From: Planctomycetota bacterium
GTDB lineage: Bacteria > Planctomycetota > Planctomycetia > Planctomycetales > Planctomycetaceae
DNA length: 64,000 bases
NCBI GenBank assembly: GCA_018242525.1
Contig: JAFEBS010000024.1
Span: forward strand, 62,001-126,000
Reading direction: 5' to 3'
The position numbers were made by a program, and so were the translations under genes. Under the pieces are notes generated by a model. It did not search any database. It had not been told where the DNA came from and worked only from the letters and a program-made list of their open reading frames with translations. Shown one piece after another: positions 63,301-64,000 of the stretch (the stretch's first letter is position 1; the number at the start of each line of letters is the position of its first letter).

Positions 63301-64000
63301 CCAGGCTGGCCGTGAGGAATTCTCGCTCCACCTGGTTCAAATCCGCATCGGGAGCCTTCGCCCATTCCTCCGCTTCCGCCAGTCGTGCTCCGTGAAACAG
63401 ATACCCCGGATCACGATTGGCCCCGACCCATTCGGTGCTGGCTTCGGACAGGCGGTTCATCGTCCGCAACGCTTCGCGGTCAGAATCGATCCATTTGCGC
63501 AGCTTGGACCAACTGCGAATCAGCGCCTCGTGCGACACTTCAACGAATGCCTCGCTGCCGGATTTCGACTGGCCTTCCGCCGTAATCAGCCGGACGTTGG
63601 TTAATCGCTGAATGACCGACGCCACCGCGTCTGAGTCTCCCAGTTGCGAAACGGCGACCCGGCGCTTGGTATCTTCGCTCCCTTCGCCCGGCTGAGTCAG
63701 CCGCAGGAAGATGCGCCGACAAGTCGCCTGGTCATCGGGGTTCAATCCCTCGAAGATTTCATTCGCCTGTTTTTCCAGCGCCCCTTCCAAACCACCGATT
63801 CCCTGGTAGGCGGCAAGCGTCAACCGACGTCCATCGCGACGTTGCCAGAGCTCCCACAATGCGTGCTGCAGCAGCGGCAGCGCCCCCGGTTGATCTTCCA
63901 TCTCCTTCAATAACACCTCGGTCAGGCCGCTCTCCAACTCCAGTCCCACCAGTTGTGCGGGGCGTTCAATGACTTCACGCAATTCCGCGGGAATCATTGG
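60332..64000 (-). CDS. Large nSTAND1-type ATPase with helical-repeat C-terminus, 5' end outside window
   Basis: At least 1222 codons; the frame is still open at the window edge, so the N-terminus is missing. The first 230 visible residues match the end of the nSTAND1 module: DQPGALPLLQHALWELWQRR, LTLAAYQGIGGLEGALE, FLRLTQPGEGSEDTKRRV and FVEVSHEALIRSWSKL. A charged coiled coil and one membrane helix (MVAMGLAAMAVVTSVIAY, about residues 275-295) follow. The remaining 900 residues are helical repeats of about 45-55 residues with text such as LTQGLCELPGTLSRADIQ, AVSLAQLPGPLANDDLTR and CRGLDALPGKLSMDQ. Near the end is CPFC. nSTAND1 proteins usually carry WD40 repeats here. Likely a signalling or defence ATPase; ligand and effector unknown. 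Confidence 0.82.
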   Translation of the reverse strand, partial: PMIPAELREVIERPAQLVGLELESGLTEVLLKEMEDQPGALPLLQHALWELWQRRDGRRLTLAAYQGIGGLEGALEKQANEIFEGLNPDDQATCRRIFLRLTQPGEGSEDTKRRVAVSQLGDSDAVASVIQRLTNVRLITAEGQSKSGSEAFVEVSHEALIRSWSKLRKWIDSDREALRTMNRLSEASTEWVGANRDPGYLFHGARLAEAEEWAKAPDADLNQVEREFLTASLDLRDRDVREEEARRTRELDTANKLADSERQRAQDQTVAARRSKRLSMVAMGLAAMAVVTSVIAYRAAKDARFNAAQTEVARQQIETTLANNLIERIHRAPDTFGVNEYPGIWQIAELSPDHEPLRKLVLSNGLADPESAARLANRAPQVALAIIGLDRDRRDRAINDAIVPLMKQPNAELPRRLAAARLGIALDYQDVEFAKQAVKALSEALVQAPDSRSHAGLTSDLKMAIHWIPSAELQTSIGQIVAMMEKTDDPQVLQALCESIAELKREVSLTDGRRMADRLVAVMDQQRMPDPIHILSSSLATLPVDLEVVDSHRVVKYLIHAIENTGNPGVQSTLVEAVQSTSDRLDPAECNPAAEIILKAMSVAEDSESMRALAQCLTAVTTRLATASSPNVPQAIQILLTAMQATNDAEPLQLLTQGLCELPGTLSRADIQIATKELLRALDAATSTQEMKTLAVSLAQLPGPLANDDLTRATSKLLANIHDDALPPDLYELCRGLDALPGKLSMDQSQKAMKSLLTRLQRASKSISITGLGAAMKDLGHKLDQQSAAVITPDILNAMKKTQSTEKILALSSAMVGIQSVVTPKDIEDAYAIVLNLMHDDSYFLPIDLCMLAQSMSVLPGITPEAVADKAIRRLLDAMAMTANSDAVSYLVEGLGYLGGNISAVAGHKAIIQVLKTIQGNRETGLWRAQALGLASLAHELVQAQKFDPSDASESLKQLAYAIDVTVDPDSLQQLARALASVGTILPENSDTEASRIAINQILRSVQFTHDPAVITMLAHCWEVMAGRMTLEETHTAFIQILAANRNQASVAARPALCHAAVALAVASQPTQTLDALEHLLDALSADLDPDTLEVLLNGIKQLAPRIPQSGVDRARSRIIGRIGTLDRLTDPLLLGLISAFAAFPEAVETVELVELLKCPFCMGQSRQYLLTLIETKTRISVDGDVWKLVSKAGDAGIAPELFKRPAKRPSEVAVVHDHSSP

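Noticed and set aside
1..64000. tRNA, rRNA or CRISPR arrays
   Set aside because: Reading the intergenic gaps I found no tRNA T-arm in a cloverleaf context, no rRNA stretch and no regularly spaced direct repeats. This was not a computed search.

Overview
The window looks like chromosomal DNA of a planctomycete, probably of the Planctomycetaceae. The basis is family content: a PVC-type dehydrogenase with a C-terminal cytochrome c, a DUF1501 protein, a DUF1559 pilin-like remnant, secreted HEAT, LRR and WD40 proteins, a SpoVG with a zinc ribbon, and long palindrome-rich gaps. Composition is GC-rich throughout. I found no tRNA, rRNA, CRISPR array, intact insertion sequence or phage gene. Starts were moved inside the longest open frames wherever a ribosome binding site or family alignment called for it.

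Layout. 0-9.5 kb: PVC-type dehydrogenase, phytanoyl-CoA-type dioxygenase flanked by two REP/BIME-like palindrome pairs, GH57 glucanotransferase/amylase, XerC/D recombinase, Tat-exported cupin-like protein. 9.7-14.6 kb: DUF1501 protein, seven-blade WD40 protein, a decayed STAND/formylglycine-generating-enzyme gene, flavin amine oxidase. 14.6-17.2 kb (minus): sugar isomerase-like TIM barrel, sufU, sufS. 17.4-19.3 kb: tandem-FKBP lipoprotein and secreted LRR protein. 19.4-25.0 kb (minus): small CsrA-like protein and the nitrogen cluster amt, two P-II genes, glnD. 25.3-34.1 kb: prepilin-peptidase-like protein, an unknown gene, a palindrome-rich gap with a DUF1559 tail, SRPBCC protein, MgtA-type ATPase, degenerate receiver protein, gap (GAPDH) with a clear terminator, then a candidate SRP-like small RNA. 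34.3-39.8 kb: coiled-coil small protein, large secreted protein, membrane-anchored protein, purN.

39.9-54.9 kb is the most coherent block. Eleven same-strand, tightly packed genes encode a tryptophan/tyrosine-type ABC importer (a double substrate-binding protein, permease and ATPase) with a STAS-domain protein inserted, a 2-hydroxyacid dehydrogenase, an Ldh2-type oxidoreductase, a tandem kynurenine-formamidase-like cyclase, an Nramp-type transporter, an SDR whose catalytic lysine is methionine, and a 2-oxoacid dehydrogenase complex (fused E1, E2, no E3). I infer uptake plus oxidative breakdown of an amino- or hydroxy-acid-like compound. The substrate cannot be read from sequence.

55-64 kb (mostly minus): ADP-ribosylglycohydrolase, spoVG and ispE, a small secreted protein, an RlmL-type RNA methyltransferase, and the 3' part of a very large nSTAND1 ATPase whose usual WD40 sensor is replaced by about 900 residues of helical repeats. 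Its effector end lies outside the window.
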